The notes under the pieces are model-generated. The model saw only the letters and a program-made list of their open reading frames with translations, was not told the DNA's origin and did not search any database. Below, in pieces: positions 1-6,717 of a stretch of 15,356 nucleotides of DNA. The position numbers and the translations under genes were made by a program. Position 1 is the stretch's first letter; the number at the start of each line of letters is the position of its first letter. Source of the stretch: Candidatus Rokuibacteriota bacterium (GTDB lineage Bacteria; Methylomirabilota; Methylomirabilia; Rokubacteriales; CSP1-6); contig QHRS01000043.1 in the NCBI GenBank assembly GCA_003221435.1, positions 15,804-31,159 on the forward strand, in the 5' to 3' direction.

Positions 1-29
1 GGGCGCTTCACATCCAGACGGAGGTCCTC

Positions 30-894
30 ATGCTCGGCACATCCAGAATCCCTCATGCGGCAGTTGGTGCGTGCGTCGCCCTGGGTGCGCTGCTAGGCAT
101 TCCAAGCGCCTACGGCGGCCCGCCGCGGCTCGACCATGTCATCGTGGTCATCCTGGAGAACCATTCGTACGATCAGGTTCGCGCGAAGCCGTATATCGCG
201 AGCCTTATGGCGAGCGGAGCCACGTTCTCGGGTTCATATGCGGTCACACATCCGTCGCAGCCGAACTACCTGGCGCTGTGGTCGGGCGGCACGCAGGGCA
301 TCAGCGACGACGCTTGCCCGGCACCGGGTTCCCCGTTCATGGCCGAGAACCTGGGCCACGCCTGCGAGCGGAAGGGTCTGACGTGGAAGGCGTACTCCGA
401 GAACCTGCCGTCGGCCGGATCGACGGCGTGCTCGGCGAACAGCGGTAAGTACACGCGCAAGCATGATCCGTGGACGGACTTCGGGAACCTTAACCATCAG
501 AACGAGCGGGGCTATGCGGATCTGGCCGCGGACATCGGGCGCGAACTCGCACGATTGCTCTGTTTCGACGGCGGACGGATGGCTCGCGGGCAATGTGCCG
601 GCAATGCTGAATGCAATCGGCAGAGCGGGCGTTCTCATCGTGACGTGGGACGAGGACGACAAGAGCGCGAGCAACCACATCCTCACGGTAATGGTCGGGA
701 CGCCGGTCAAGGCGGGTTTCGTGTCGACCGGGAGGATCAACCACTACGGCGTGTTGCGAATGATCAGCGAGTCGCTCGGGATCACCCCGTTCGGCGCGGC
801 CGCCGGGGAGGCGTCGGTGTCGGACGTGTGGAACTCACCCACGCCCGTGGCCCAGTCGACGTGGGGAAGGGTGAAGACGCTCTACCGGTGGTGA
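30..894 (+). pseudogene. Secreted phosphoesterase (acid phosphatase-like), frameshifted with internal deletion
   Basis: The ATG at 30 has GGAGG at 20-24, 5 nt upstream. The first frame encodes a signal peptide (about residues 1-29), then the start of an alkaline-phosphatase-like fold of the phosphoesterase family: VIVVILENHSYD, which carries the metal-binding Glu-Asn, and HPSQPNYLALWSGG. Similarity in this frame ends near nt 530 (ADLAADI). It resumes in the next frame at about nt 542 with NSHDCSVSTADGWLAGN, VLIVTWDEDD and a C-terminus ending at the TGA at 892-894. The family segment that normally joins these parts (roughly LPxVSFVxPN) is missing, so about ten codons seem to be lost along with the reading frame. 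Intact relatives are secreted and hydrolyse phosphate or phospholipid esters. The first frame runs on as nonsense to 1049. Either a true pseudogene or a sequencing/assembly error; the missing segment favours a real deletion. Confidence 0.75.
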
Positions 895-1132
895 GGCCGC
901 GATTTTCGAGCAGAGGACTTGGGCGGCGCAGATGTTGGAGGATGCGCCGGCTGGTGGTTTGCTCCACGCAGTGCCGGGAACGTCGCGCCAACAAAGCACT
1001 TCGGCCGCGGCGCCGCCGGGAGTCCGCCTCCTCGCGAGATTTCGGTTGAACCTCGCTCATTCGCGGTGCCAACATGCCGGTCCCTTGCCGAACCGCGGTC
1101 CATCGGGCCGCGGCAGAGATCACTTTCGGCAC

Positions 1133-1140
1133 AGGGAGGT
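1133..1140 (+). promoter_or_regulatory. Ribosome binding site of the ABM-like gene
   Basis: AGGGAGGT ends 6 nt before the ATG at 1147. It sets this start rather than the in-frame extension that begins at 919, whose extra residues look like translated intergenic DNA. Confidence 0.8.
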
Positions 1141-1146
1141 TTTCTC

Positions 1147-1449
1147 ATGTTCGCCAGCGTGCAGAAGTACACGGCAGCAACGACGCATGTGGACCGACTC
1201 CTCAAGAGCCGGAACGAGATCGAGGAGACGGTCAACCAGGTGCCCGGGTTCCTCTCGATCTACCTGCTCAAGATCCCGGAGGGAATGACGATCTTGACGC
1301 TCTGCAAGTCGAAGGAGAGCGCGGAAGAATCGGCCCGGTCGCTTCTGACCTTGATCAAGGACAGAGCTCTGGAGCTGGCGAAGACGCCCCCGCAGATCTC
1401 GACGGGCGAAGTGGCATTCCAGGTTTCCGCGCTCGAAGCGCACATCTGA
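1147..1449 (+). CDS. Small ABM-like (dimeric alpha/beta barrel) protein
   Basis: A protein of 100 residues whose size and pattern fit the antibiotic-biosynthesis-monooxygenase-like ferredoxin fold. An N-terminal strand (MFASVQKYTA) is followed by a helix (about 15-32), the segment VPGFLSIYLLKIPEG, the strand MTILTLCKSKESAEE, a second helix and a last strand (EVAFQVSAL). Members of this fold act as homodimers: some are heme- or quinol-type monooxygenases, and many have no known substrate. No catalytic residue is diagnostic here, so the enzyme role is open. It stands alone, with its own strong Shine-Dalgarno sequence and a perfect hairpin 17 nt after the stop, so it is probably monocistronic. 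The fold assignment comes from pattern and length only. Confidence 0.7.
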   Translation: MFASVQKYTAATTHVDRLLKSRNEIEETVNQVPGFLSIYLLKIPEGMTILTLCKSKESAEESARSLLTLIKDRALELAKTPPQISTGEVAFQVSALEAHI

Positions 1450-1466
1450 CCACGGGTCGAATCCCG

Positions 1467-1497
1467 CGAGCCGCACGCCTTCACCGCGTGCGGCTCG
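1467..1497 (+). terminator. 12-bp perfect hairpin after the ABM-like gene
   Basis: CGAGCCGCACGC at 1467-1478 pairs exactly with GCGTGCGGCTCG at 1486-1497 across a 7-nt loop. It starts 17 nt after the stop codon. There is no T-tract (ATCGTTAGT follows), so it is either a weak intrinsic terminator or an mRNA 3'-end stabiliser. Confidence 0.6.
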
Positions 1498-1531
1498 ATC
1501 GTTAGTACCGTGGTCGTGGGCCGTCTTCCAT

Positions 1532-1574
1532 CGCCCGGCGCGGCCGGAGCGATGAAGCGAGCCGCCCGGCGCGG
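1532..1574. repeat. Pair of 12-nt direct repeats upstream of the SDR gene
   Basis: CGCCCGGCGCGG occurs at 1532-1543 and again at 1563-1574, a 31-nt period (about three helical turns). It lies upstream of the presumed SDR promoter and could be a tandem operator, but such GC-rich words also recur by chance in this DNA. Confidence 0.3.
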
Positions 1575-1631
1575 TCCATGCCCCGTAGCCCGGGCCGCGG
1601 GGCGCGGCGACGCTCGTTCCGCGATCACCCG

Positions 1632-1640
1632 TGGTACATT
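1632..1640 (+). promoter_or_regulatory. Possible extended -10 promoter for the SDR gene
   Basis: TGGTACATT reads as an extended -10 element (TGn followed by TACATT), 32 nt before the ATG at 1673. No good -35 hexamer was found at the usual distance. Confidence 0.3.
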
Positions 1641-1672
1641 CCCGCGCTTCGACGTTCCTACCGGGAGATCGC

Positions 1673-2449
1673 ATGGCGAGTCGTGCGCGGTTCGCGGGCA
1701 AGGTGGTGCTCGTCACGGGAGCCAGCAGCGGGATCGGCCGCGCGTCGGCCCTGGCCCTCGGCGGCGAGGGCGCGCGGGTGGTCGCCGCCGGCCGGCGCCG
1801 CGAGCGTCTCGAGCAGGTCGTGACGGAGATCCGCTCCGCGGGCGGCGAAGCGATGGTGGTCATGGGGGATGTCCGCGACGAAGCGACGTGCAACAAGTGG
1901 GTGGAGCAGGGAGTCGCGAAGTTCGGCGGTCTCGACGGGCTCGTCAACGCCGCGGGCGTGATCGGGAACGGCGGCATCGCGGAGGCCACGCCGGCCGAAT
2001 GGGATCGACTGATGGACAGCAACCTGCGCTCCGTGTACCTCATGACGCGCGCCGCGTCGTCCGAGCTCATGAAGCGCAAAGGGCGCATCGTGAACCTGTC
2101 GTCCGTGGCGGGGAGCAGGCCTTACGCGGGACTGCTCGCGTACTGCGTGAGCAAAGCGGGAGTCGAAATGCTCACGCGCTGCGCGGCGCTCGATCTCGCG
2201 CCTCACGGCGTGCGCGTGAATGCGGTCACTCCCGGCGTGGTCGTGACCGAGCTCCACACCGTGGCGAACGCGGTGCCCGATTACGCCGCGTTCCTCGAGC
2301 GCTCCAAGACGACGCATCCGCTGGGCCGGGTCGGACAGCCGGAGGAAGTCGCGTCGCTGATTCTGTTTCTGTTGAGCGACGAGGCGAGCTGGATCACCGG
2401 CGTCACGTACTCCATTGACGGAGGTCGCGCGCTCTTGAGCGCGCGCTGA
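1673..2449 (+). CDS. Short-chain dehydrogenase/reductase (classical SDR)
   Basis: A protein of 258 residues, the usual length for a classical SDR. The Rossmann cofactor motif TGASSGIG is at 15-22. Arginines after strand 2 (AAGRRRERL, 38-46), with no Asp at the NAD-selecting position, suggest NADP(H). GDV (64-66) contacts the adenine, NAAG is at 92-95, Asn117 completes the tetrad, and catalytic Ser144, Tyr157 and Lys161 lie in NLSS and YCVSK. The C-terminus ITGVTYSIDGG is typical. It should oxidise a hydroxyl or reduce a carbonyl in the cytoplasm; the substrate cannot be read from sequence. The ATG at 1673 is chosen because GGGAG at 1663-1667 lies 5 nt upstream; an in-frame GTG at 1631 has no such site. 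The next gene starts 2 nt after the stop, so the two are probably co-transcribed. Confidence 0.93.
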   Translation: MASRARFAGKVVLVTGASSGIGRASALALGGEGARVVAAGRRRERLEQVVTEIRSAGGEAMVVMGDVRDEATCNKWVEQGVAKFGGLDGLVNAAGVIGNGGIAEATPAEWDRLMDSNLRSVYLMTRAASSELMKRKGRIVNLSSVAGSRPYAGLLAYCVSKAGVEMLTRCAALDLAPHGVRVNAVTPGVVVTELHTVANAVPDYAAFLERSKTTHPLGRVGQPEEVASLILFLLSDEASWITGVTYSIDGGRALLSAR

Positions 2450-2451
2450 TC

Positions 2452-2784
2452 GTGCGGCGCGGGAAAAAGTCGGCCGGCGGTGGCGGAGCGCCGTGGGGTC
2501 CGGCGCTCAAGCTCGTGGCATGGGCGCTCGCGATTCTCGCGGTGGGTTCGGCGTTCGCGCCGATGTCGCCCGGTCTCGTGCGTGGACTGCACCTGGTGCT
2601 GTGCGTCTTCAGCCTGCTCGAGGCGGGAATCGCGCTGGGCGGCGGGCGCCGCTGGGCGTTCTTCGTCTATGCGGCGATCGCCGTCGTCGTGAATCCGATC
2701 CGTCCGTTCACGTTCGCGCCGCAGGTGTGGAGGCTGGTCCACGCCGGCGCGGGGCTGTGGCTGGCCGCCGATCACCTGCCGTGA
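2452..2784 (+). CDS. Small integral membrane protein, DUF6804-like
   Basis: A protein of 110 residues starting at a GTG 2 nt after the SDR stop, with no separate Shine-Dalgarno site, which suggests translational coupling. After a basic, Gly-rich N-terminus (RRGKKSAGGGG) there are four hydrophobic stretches at about 19-36, 43-62, 67-81 and 91-108. The segment VVNPIRPFTFAPQVW resembles the conserved Asn-Pro-x-x-Pro loop of the DUF6804 small membrane proteins, in which a short loop between the last two helices carries this motif. No biochemical function is known for that family, and none can be inferred from the SDR neighbour. The family match is from memory of the motif. Confidence 0.7.
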   Translation: MRRGKKSAGGGGAPWGPALKLVAWALAILAVGSAFAPMSPGLVRGLHLVLCVFSLLEAGIALGGGRRWAFFVYAAIAVVVNPIRPFTFAPQVWRLVHAGAGLWLAADHLP

Positions 2785-2843
2785 CCGCGGTCTAGACGTT
2801 CGCTCTGCGCGCGGTGTGCGCGGCGCCGGCCACGCGCCTAACC

Positions 2844-2862
2844 CGAAGCGGATCCGCCTTCG
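2844..2862. terminator. Small hairpin between convergent genes
   Basis: CGAAGCGGATCCGCCTTCG folds on itself with one bulged base. It sits between the stop of the small membrane protein (2784) and the oligoendopeptidase stop (2863) and could serve either strand. No T-tract follows on either side. Confidence 0.35.
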
Positions 2863-4755
2863 CTACTGCTTCACCGCCAGCAGCTTCTCCATCTCGTCCA
2901 TCACCGCGTTCATCTCCTTCATTGCGGCCCTGAACGGGGCCGAGGTCGTCATGTCGACCCCCGCGCCCTTGAGCAGGTCGATCGGGTACTTGGACGAGCC
3001 CGACGCGAGCATCGCGAGGTAGGCGTCGCGCCGCGCGGTGGGATGTCCCGGCAGCGCCGCCTCCTGCCGGATGCCATTGGCGATCGCGGTGGACGCGATG
3101 ATGCTGGTGGCGTACTGGTAGACGTAGAAGTCGTAGAAGAAGTGGTCCACGTACGCCCATTCCACGCCGTAGAGATCGTCGACTTTGCAGACGCCCTTCG
3201 CGTGCCCGTAGTACTTGCGGACCAGATCGAGGTAGAGCTTCGACAGGTTCTCGCCGGTGAGGGTCTCGCCCTTCTCCGCAAGCTCGTGCATCCTGAGCTC
3301 GAATTCCGCGAACAGCACCTGGCGGAACAGCGTGCCGCGCAGGTTGTCGAGGTAGCTCCCGAGCAGGAACAGCCGCGTCGGACGATCCTTCGTGATGTCG
3401 AGCGTGTGGTGAATCAGCAGGTTCTCGTTGAGCGTCGAGGCGACCTCAGCGACGAAGATCGAATAGTCGTGCGTCACATACGGCTGGTGCGAGTCGGCGA
3501 GGTAGGTGTGCAGGGAATGGCCCGACTCGTGAGCCAGCGTCGAGACCTCCTCGTAGAGGCCGGTGAAGTTCATGAGCTGATAGGGGTGAATGCCATACAC
3601 GCCGGTGCTGTAGGCCCCGCCCGCCTTGCCCGTGGTCGGCATCCAGTCCATCCAGCCGCCGGTGAACGCCTTGCGCAGCGTCGAGACGTACTCGTCGCCC
3701 AGCGGCTGCACCGCGGCGAGCGTGAGCTTCATCGCCTCGTCGGGCGTGTACTTGAGGTCCACGTTCTTGACGATCGGCGCGTACAGGTCCTCGTAGCGGA
3801 GTGTGTCGACGCCCATCATGCGCTTGCGCAGCCGCAGGTAGCGGTGCAGCGTCGGCAAGTTGGCATTCACGTCCGAAAGCAACTGGGTGTAGACCCGCAC
3901 CGGGATGTTGTCGCGGAACAGCGCTGCCTTGACGCAACTGTCGAACTTGTGGACGTCGCGGTCGAACACGTGCGCGCGCGTCTGGTCGTTGAGCGCGGCG
4001 CCGAGCGTGCCCTGGAACTCGCGATGCTTGGTCCAGAAGGCGTGAAACACCTTGAGGCGATCCTGGCGGTTGGGGAGCGCGCGATACTGGGTGTAGCCGG
4101 CCTGGTCGATGCGGACCTTCTTGCCGCTGGACAGCGTCACTTCCGGGTAGGGCAGCTCGGCGTTCGTGAACACGTCGCGGACCGTCTCGCCCGCGTCGGT
4201 CATCGCTCCGGCCTGCGCCGCGACCTTCTCTTCCTTCTCGCTGAGCGTGTGCGGCGCGTACCGGAGAATGTTGTCCAGGAACTGGCCGTACTTGCGGAGC
4301 CGCGCCTCGGACGCCACGAACCCGCGGACCTTGTCGTCGCCGAGCGCCAGGATTTCCGGACGCAGGTAGGCGATCGTCGAGCGAAACTGGACGCCGAGCT
4401 GCTGCGCCGACTCGCGCATCGCCAGGTGCCGGCTGATGCGTGTGTCCTCGTCCGTGAGCATGCTGGCATAGGTCGTGAGCCGGTTGAGGTCGCGATCGAG
4501 GTCCATGATCGCGTCGAGCGCGCGCACCAGGGCGTCTGGGGAATCGCCGAGATGTCCTTGAAACCGCGCGGCGTCGGGGATGCGCTTCGCCAGCGCCGCC
4601 TTCGCGTTCTGCCACGCGGTCTCCGACGGATAGAGTGGAGTGAGGTCCCATTTGAACCCGCCCGGGACCTGGGAGCGTTCCAGGGCGAAGCCGGGCATGG
4701 CGGCGGCTGCGACCGCGGTCGCGGCCAGCAGGAGGTGCAGCAGCTTTCGGCTCAT
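2863..4755 (-). CDS. pepF: Oligoendopeptidase F-like M3 metallopeptidase with signal peptide
   Basis: A protein of 630 residues matching M3-family oligoendopeptidases along its length. The zinc site is HESGH at 409-413, and Glu437 in FVAEVASTLNE is the third ligand, 24 residues beyond the second His. The N-terminal domain begins with the typical KWDLTPLYPSETAWQ. These enzymes cut short peptides inside a closed helical chamber. The first 24 residues (MSRK, a long Leu/Ala stretch, then PGFA) form a signal peptide, so this copy probably works in the periplasm rather than the cytoplasm. The ATG at 4755 is preceded by AAAGGA about 6 nt upstream; the frame stays open far upstream only because of GC bias. 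It is divergent from the DUF488 gene with 75 nt between the starts. Confidence 0.93.
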   Translation of the reverse strand: MSRKLLHLLLAATAVAAAAMPGFALERSQVPGGFKWDLTPLYPSETAWQNAKAALAKRIPDAARFQGHLGDSPDALVRALDAIMDLDRDLNRLTTYASMLTDEDTRISRHLAMRESAQQLGVQFRSTIAYLRPEILALGDDKVRGFVASEARLRKYGQFLDNILRYAPHTLSEKEEKVAAQAGAMTDAGETVRDVFTNAELPYPEVTLSSGKKVRIDQAGYTQYRALPNRQDRLKVFHAFWTKHREFQGTLGAALNDQTRAHVFDRDVHKFDSCVKAALFRDNIPVRVYTQLLSDVNANLPTLHRYLRLRKRMMGVDTLRYEDLYAPIVKNVDLKYTPDEAMKLTLAAVQPLGDEYVSTLRKAFTGGWMDWMPTTGKAGGAYSTGVYGIHPYQLMNFTGLYEEVSTLAHESGHSLHTYLADSHQPYVTHDYSIFVAEVASTLNENLLIHHTLDITKDRPTRLFLLGSYLDNLRGTLFRQVLFAEFELRMHELAEKGETLTGENLSKLYLDLVRKYYGHAKGVCKVDDLYGVEWAYVDHFFYDFYVYQYATSIIASTAIANGIRQEAALPGHPTARRDAYLAMLASGSSKYPIDLLKGAGVDMTTSAPFRAAMKEMNAVMDEMEKLLAVKQ

Positions 4756-4817
4756 GGGCGTCCTTTCGGGCTGATCGCGTGGGGTGCGGCCGCCGCGCGC
4801 GACGCGCGAGCGAAGCG

Positions 4818-4825
4818 AGGAGGAA
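4818..4825 (+). promoter_or_regulatory. Ribosome binding site fixing a GTG start for the DUF488 gene
   Basis: GAGGAGGA-type sequence ends about 5 nt before the GTG at 4831. It settles the start inside a reading frame that stays open back to 3043. Confidence 0.7.
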
Positions 4826-4830
4826 CGGGC

Positions 4831-5412
4831 GTGGCAATCCGCAGGGCGAGCGAGGACGACGCGAGCCGAGCCGGCGGGGGAGCAGGGGAAAATCGGGGCA
4901 CGCTGATCCACACCGTCGGGCATTCGACGCGCGGGTCGGAGGAGTTCCTCGGTCTGCTCGAGTCCTACACGATCGAAGTGGTGGCCGACGTGAGAACTGT
5001 TCCGAAGTCCGCGCACGTGCCGCAATTCAACCGCGAGGCGCTGGCGGCGTCGCTCGGCGCCCACGGCATCGGTTACGCCCACATGCCCCGCCTGGGGGGA
5101 TTGCGCCATCCGCGCAAGGATTCGGTCAACACGGCGTGGAAGAACCTGTCGTTCCGCGGCTATGCCGACTACATGCAGACGCCGGAGTTCGAGCAAGGCT
5201 TGACCGAGCTGATCGAATTGGCCCGCAGGCGCCGGGCGGCGATCATGTGCGCCGAGGCGGTGCCGTGGCGATGCCACCGGTCGCTGGTCGGCGATGCGCT
5301 CCTGATCCGCGGCTTCAAGGTGGCTCACATCCTGAGCGAGACGTCGGCCCGCCCGCATGAGCTGACCCCCTGGGCGCGCGTGAAGGGGCTCGAGATCACG
5401 TATCCGGGCTGA
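4831..5412 (+). CDS. DUF488 family protein
   Basis: A protein of 193 residues from a GTG start with a strong Shine-Dalgarno site. DUF488 hallmarks appear in order: HTVGHSTR (27-34), VADVRTVPKS (51-60), PQFNREAL (64-71), CAEAVPWRCHRSLV (140-153) with the paired CAE and CHR motifs, and a C-terminal HILSE segment. The family is small, cytoplasmic and widespread, and its biochemical role is not established; conserved Cys, His and Arg suggest an enzyme or a nucleotide- or metal-binding site. The first 22 residues are Ala/Gly-rich and precede the conserved domain, so a slightly later start remains possible. It is divergent from the M3 peptidase and convergent with the PrsW gene. Confidence 0.9.
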   Translation: MAIRRASEDDASRAGGGAGENRGTLIHTVGHSTRGSEEFLGLLESYTIEVVADVRTVPKSAHVPQFNREALAASLGAHGIGYAHMPRLGGLRHPRKDSVNTAWKNLSFRGYADYMQTPEFEQGLTELIELARRRRAAIMCAEAVPWRCHRSLVGDALLIRGFKVAHILSETSARPHELTPWARVKGLEITYPG

Positions 5413-5436
5413 GTGGCGGCGGCGGGCCCGTCGTGG

Positions 5437-5624
5437 GCGGCGGCGCGAGGGCGGGGCATTTCCGCGAGGCACGCTGCGCGCGGCATCCTGCCGCGCTCCG
5501 CTTTCCCCGCGGCTCGCTCCGGACGTCCATGTCCTCCGCAAGCGCGGGGGGCGTCGCTGCGATGCCCCGCCCTCGCGCCGCCGCGGACAAGGACGGGCAT
5601 CTCCGCGAGGCACGCTGCCCGCGG
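5437..5624. repeat. Mosaic intergenic repeat: 23-bp inverted repeat plus 30-bp direct repeat
   Basis: The 23 nt at 5437-5459 (starting GCGGCGGCGCGAGG) are the exact reverse complement of 5562-5584. A 30-nt word at 5454-5483 (GGGCATTTCCGCGAGG and onward) recurs at 5595-5624 with two mismatches. A hairpin with 8-bp stem (GCGCGGCA, loop TCC, TGCCGCGC) lies at 5478-5496. The block fills the gap between the convergent DUF488 and PrsW genes. It could be a bidirectional termination structure or a non-coding dispersed repeat; no transposase is present. Confidence 0.75.
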
Positions 5625-5640
5625 ACAAAGAACTGGGCCG

Positions 5641-6645
5641 TCACCGCTTCTGCATCATGCGGATCTGCCAGAGGTCGCGGCCGTGGGCGCGGCGGAGGGG
5701 CAGGATCGCAATCCGGCCGGTAGGGCCGATCGAACGCTCCAGATACTTCATCTCTTTCAGGTTCGCCTTCGCGTCGCGATCCATGGGCACGTCGAGCCCG
5801 GCTGCGCGCGCGATCAGCATGCCCTTGGCGCGCAGCGACAGCTCGAGATGGATCTGCAGCAGACACAGCATGTCGGCCACGACGGGCCCCGGGAAACGGT
5901 GCTTGAGCGACTCGAGATAGCGCCCGGCGCGCGTGCCCGAGATCTCGCCCGACAGGATGAGCTCGAGCAGCTCGACGTCGGCGTCGAGCCCGGTGCCGAG
6001 CCACTCCCGCGTGGCCTGCTCGCTGCGCTCGAACGCGCCGACCAGCAGCAACGGCATGCCCACCAGCATCACCGCCACGCTCACGAACGCGTGCGTCGTG
6101 AGCAGGTTGAACGCGGCGTGCGTCACGATCGCGATCGCGAGCCCCGGGGCGAACCACCGCAGCGCCGCCGTTCCATGCCGGTCCGCGAGATCCTTGGACA
6201 CGATCCCGACGAGCGCCGTGGCGCAGCCATGCATCACCGCCGTGCCCAGGCCGCGCGCGAGCCACAGCATCGGATTTGGCTCGGGCAGCGTGAGCGCGTA
6301 ATAGAGGTTCTCGAGCAGCGCGAAGCCGGCGCCCACGGCGAAGCCCTGGATGCCGGCGTCCACCGTGAATCCCACGCGATCCGTGCGCATCAGGTAGACG
6401 ACGTAGAGCGCCTTGAGCGTCTCCTCGATCGCGGGCGCCACCACCCCCTGCAGGAGCCGTGCAGAAATCCCCGCTCGCAGCGCGAGCAGGTTCACCAGCA
6501 GCGCGAGCAGCGCCGCCACGACCCCGGCCGCCACGGCGCGCAGCACCACGCCGCCCGCGACGAGCTTGTAGCTGTCCATGAGCATCAGCCCGGCGAGGAA
6601 CAACAGCACCGGCAGCAGCACGATGCCAAGCGCGGCGGGAGTCAC
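5641..6645 (-). CDS. PrsW-type intramembrane protease with C-terminal cytosolic extension
   Basis: A protein of 334 residues. The first ~205 form a helical membrane domain with the conserved PrsW/CPBP-superfamily motifs: EETLK (74-78), GFALLEN (107-113), His139 in VMHGCATAL and HAAFN (176-180). In Bacillus subtilis PrsW makes the first cut in the anti-sigma factor RsiW. Residues ~206-334 are a soluble, charged tail of helices (LLELILSGEISG, HLELSLRAKGM) that I do not recognise. The start is a GTG with no obvious Shine-Dalgarno site; an internal ATG at residue 21 or 23 would remove the first helix. It is the last gene of a same-strand run that also holds an ECF sigma/anti-sigma pair, so that anti-sigma is a reasonable substrate guess, not shown by sequence. 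Confidence 0.87.
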   Translation of the reverse strand: MTPAALGIVLLPVLLFLAGLMLMDSYKLVAGGVVLRAVAAGVVAALLALLVNLLALRAGISARLLQGVVAPAIEETLKALYVVYLMRTDRVGFTVDAGIQGFAVGAGFALLENLYYALTLPEPNPMLWLARGLGTAVMHGCATALVGIVSKDLADRHGTAALRWFAPGLAIAIVTHAAFNLLTTHAFVSVAVMLVGMPLLLVGAFERSEQATREWLGTGLDADVELLELILSGEISGTRAGRYLESLKHRFPGPVVADMLCLLQIHLELSLRAKGMLIARAAGLDVPMDRDAKANLKEMKYLERSIGPTGRIAILPLRRAHGRDLWQIRMMQKR

Positions 6646-6717
6646 CGCGGGGCGCTCGAGCGGCGCGACCGCGATCGCGCGCGACGCCTGAGGGAAGCCG
6701 GGCTCATGGACGGCCGG

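Noticed and set aside
895..1146. Continuation of the broken phosphoesterase frame to 1049 and the longer ABM frame from 919
   Set aside because: Both translate as low-similarity Arg/Pro-rich sequence; the family C-terminus ends at 894 and the ABM start is fixed by its ribosome site. I see only a short CCGCGG inverted repeat (1093-1113) here.
3043..4830. Long plus-strand open frame opposite the M3 peptidase, continuous with DUF488
   Set aside because: It is antisense to a well-supported gene, and its translation is Val/Arg/Glu-rich shadow sequence. The Shine-Dalgarno site at 4818-4825 marks the true start of the DUF488 gene.
4756..5628. N-terminal extension of the M3 peptidase frame
   Set aside because: Upstream residues are Arg/Pro-rich noise opposite DUF488; a signal peptide and ribosome site define the start at 4755.
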